Made by a program: the position numbers and the translations under genes. A stretch of 15,526 bases of DNA from Candidatus Peribacteria bacterium (GTDB taxonomy: Bacteria; Patescibacteriota; Gracilibacteria; UBA1369; LOWO2-01-FULL-3). The stretch lies in NCBI GenBank assembly GCA_943359415.1, contig CALRHQ010000016.1, positions 1 to 15,526 of the forward strand, in the 5' to 3' direction. Shown here in pieces: positions 14,267 to 15,526 of this stretch (positions within the stretch are counted from its first letter, which is position 1; each line of letters opens with the position of its first letter). Under the pieces are notes generated by a model. It was not told the DNA's origin. It saw only the letters and a program-made list of their open reading frames with translations, and did not search any database.

Positions 14267-15508
14267 ATGTCTCTTTTTGAAAACACCCTTGCTCAAATAA
14301 AGAGGGCTTCTGATATCATGAGCCTAGATAAGGATATTGCTATGATTTTGTCGAATCCTATGAGGAAAGTTGAGGTTAACATACCAGTGAGGATGGATGA
14401 CGGAACGCTTAGAATGTTTACAGGTTTTAGAGTTCAACACAATAATGCATGCGGACCTTTCAAAGGAGGAATCAGATACCATCAACAAGTCGATTTCGGT
14501 GAAGTTATGGCTCTTTCAGCTTGGATGACTATCAAATGTTCAGTTGTTGGAATTCCACTTGGAGGAGGAAAAGGTGGAATTATTGTTAATCCAAAAGAAC
14601 TTTCAAAAGGAGAATTAGAGAGACTTACAAGAGGTTACATCAGGCTTATTGCTCCCGTTATCGGACCTAAGACTGACGTTCCAGCTCCAGATGTAAACAC
14701 AACTCCAGAAATTATGTCATGGATTGCTGATGAATATTCAAAAATTGTCGGACATGATGCAAAAGGTGTTGTTACAGGAAAACCTTTGGAAAATGGCGGA
14801 AGCAAAGGAAGAGATAAGGCTACAGCTATGGGAGGAACTTACGTTTTAAATGAATATGCTGCTGAAAATGGAATGAATCCTGCTGAAACAAGAATCATCG
14901 TTCAGGGATTTGGTAATGCAGGAAGCATAATGATAGAACTTCTTACAGCTGAAGGATATAAACTAGTTGGAACTTCAGATTCACAAGGTGGAGTTTACTC
15001 TGCTGATGGACTTGATTTTGCTGCATTAACACAATGCAAAGCTGAAAAAGGAACTGTACATGCGTTTGAAGGCGCAAATGCAAAGGCTATTACAAATGAA
15101 GAATTGCTAATACAAGATTGCGATATTTTGATCCTTGCCGCTCTTGAAAATCAATTGACTGCAGGTAACGCTGACCAAGTAAAAGCTAAGCTTGTTATTG
15201 AACTTGCAAATGGCCCAACAATGCCTGAAGCTGATGAAATATTGGCTAAAAAGAATGTTCTTGTTATCCCTGATATTCTTGCAAATGCCGGTGGAGTTAC
15301 TGTTAGCTGGTTTGAAATGTTGCAAAATGCTGATGACAAATATTGGGAGACGGATGAGGTTAATTCAAAACTTAAAGACATTATGGTAAAAGCTTGGAAT
15401 GAAGTAAAAGGCAATAAATCTAAATATAATTGCACATTCAGAGAAGCCGCTTTCATCACTGCAATCGGTCGTGTTGAGGCTGCTATCAAGGCCAACTGGA
15501 AAATTTAA
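14267..15508 (+). CDS. gdhA: Glutamate dehydrogenase (Glu/Leu/Phe/Val dehydrogenase family)
   Basis: A 413-residue cytosolic enzyme that interconverts glutamate and 2-oxoglutarate plus ammonia with NAD(P). I start at ATG 14267 rather than the in-frame TTG at 14261. The N-terminal substrate domain shows GPFKGGIRYH with K66, MTIKCSVVGIPLGGGKGG with K90 and the catalytic-type K102, and PAPDVNT with D142, all expected family residues. VVTGKPLENGGSKGRDKAT leads into the Rossmann domain, whose GFGNAG loop lies at 214-219. ILANAGGVTVSWFEMLQN near 340 is the usual C-terminal family motif. The length fits the hexameric archaeal/Gram-positive-type GDH. The cofactor cannot be fixed from the motif alone. 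It is monocistronic with its own promoter; no terminator is visible before the window ends. Confidence 0.96.
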   Translation: MSLFENTLAQIKRASDIMSLDKDIAMILSNPMRKVEVNIPVRMDDGTLRMFTGFRVQHNNACGPFKGGIRYHQQVDFGEVMALSAWMTIKCSVVGIPLGGGKGGIIVNPKELSKGELERLTRGYIRLIAPVIGPKTDVPAPDVNTTPEIMSWIADEYSKIVGHDAKGVVTGKPLENGGSKGRDKATAMGGTYVLNEYAAENGMNPAETRIIVQGFGNAGSIMIELLTAEGYKLVGTSDSQGGVYSADGLDFAALTQCKAEKGTVHAFEGANAKAITNEELLIQDCDILILAALENQLTAGNADQVKAKLVIELANGPTMPEADEILAKKNVLVIPDILANAGGVTVSWFEMLQNADDKYWETDEVNSKLKDIMVKAWNEVKGNKSKYNCTFREAAFITAIGRVEAAIKANWKI

Positions 15509-15526
15509 TCTAAAAAATTTATGATA

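Noticed and set aside
1..15526. Genetic code 25 (TGA read as glycine)
   Set aside because: All genes, including a 2244-codon glycine-rich frame, are open and end sensibly under the standard code with no in-frame TGA.
1..15526. CRISPR array, insertion sequence or prophage genes
   Set aside because: No regularly spaced repeats with spacers, no transposase or integrase motifs and no phage structural genes were seen.

Overview
The window looks like part of a small-genome, AT-rich bacterium. The best guess is a Patescibacteria/CPR-type lineage (Gracilibacteria- or Peregrinibacteria-like), but this is inference: no rRNA or ribosomal marker is present. The hints are several secreted or anchored surface proteins built from Ig-like, cohesin, dockerin and lamin-tail domains; start codons with almost no Shine-Dalgarno sequence but a recurring AACC-type leader motif; short leaders; and a genome area that is mostly monocistronic. 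The standard code (TGA = stop) fits, although none of the ten complete genes ends in TGA.

Layout. Bases 1-6733 (minus strand) are one uninterrupted reading frame of at least 2244 codons, running off the left edge. It encodes a giant secreted surface protein: signal peptide, Ig-like modules, six carboxypeptidase-regulatory-like modules, an FN3 module and a Ser/Ala/Gly linker. A divergent intergenic region (6734-6993) carries a CIRCE-like operator and a good sigma-70 promoter for a stand-alone dnaJ (6994-8145). Then come a small membrane protein of unknown function (8201-8773) and tRNA-Lys(UUU) (8829-8904). Next is a minus-strand RelB/RelE-like toxin-antitoxin pair (8946-9557), with two nearly identical bidirectional terminator hairpins at its ends, and a minus-strand lipoprotein with two Tudor/SH3-like repeats (9692-10102).

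The right half is on the plus strand: a membrane-anchored polysaccharide deacetylase (10168-10995); a secreted protein with lamin-tail, cohesin-like, FN3-like and dockerin domains (11153-12625); a C-terminally membrane-anchored cohesin-like protein (12700-13602); a helix-turn-helix/coiled-coil regulator (13678-14157); and glutamate dehydrogenase (14267-15508).

How it may work together. The most interesting unit is 11153-13602. A secreted protein ending in a duplicated calcium-binding dockerin and also holding a cohesin-like domain sits directly upstream of a membrane-anchored cohesin-like protein. That is the arrangement expected for a self-assembling, cell-anchored scaffold, with an envelope-glycan deacetylase just upstream. 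A regulator with a strong dyad in its own leader follows, and a 10-base piece of that dyad recurs upstream of the giant surface-protein gene. dnaJ (CIRCE), the toxin-antitoxin pair (palindrome over its -10) and the regulator gene each carry recognisable candidate operators.
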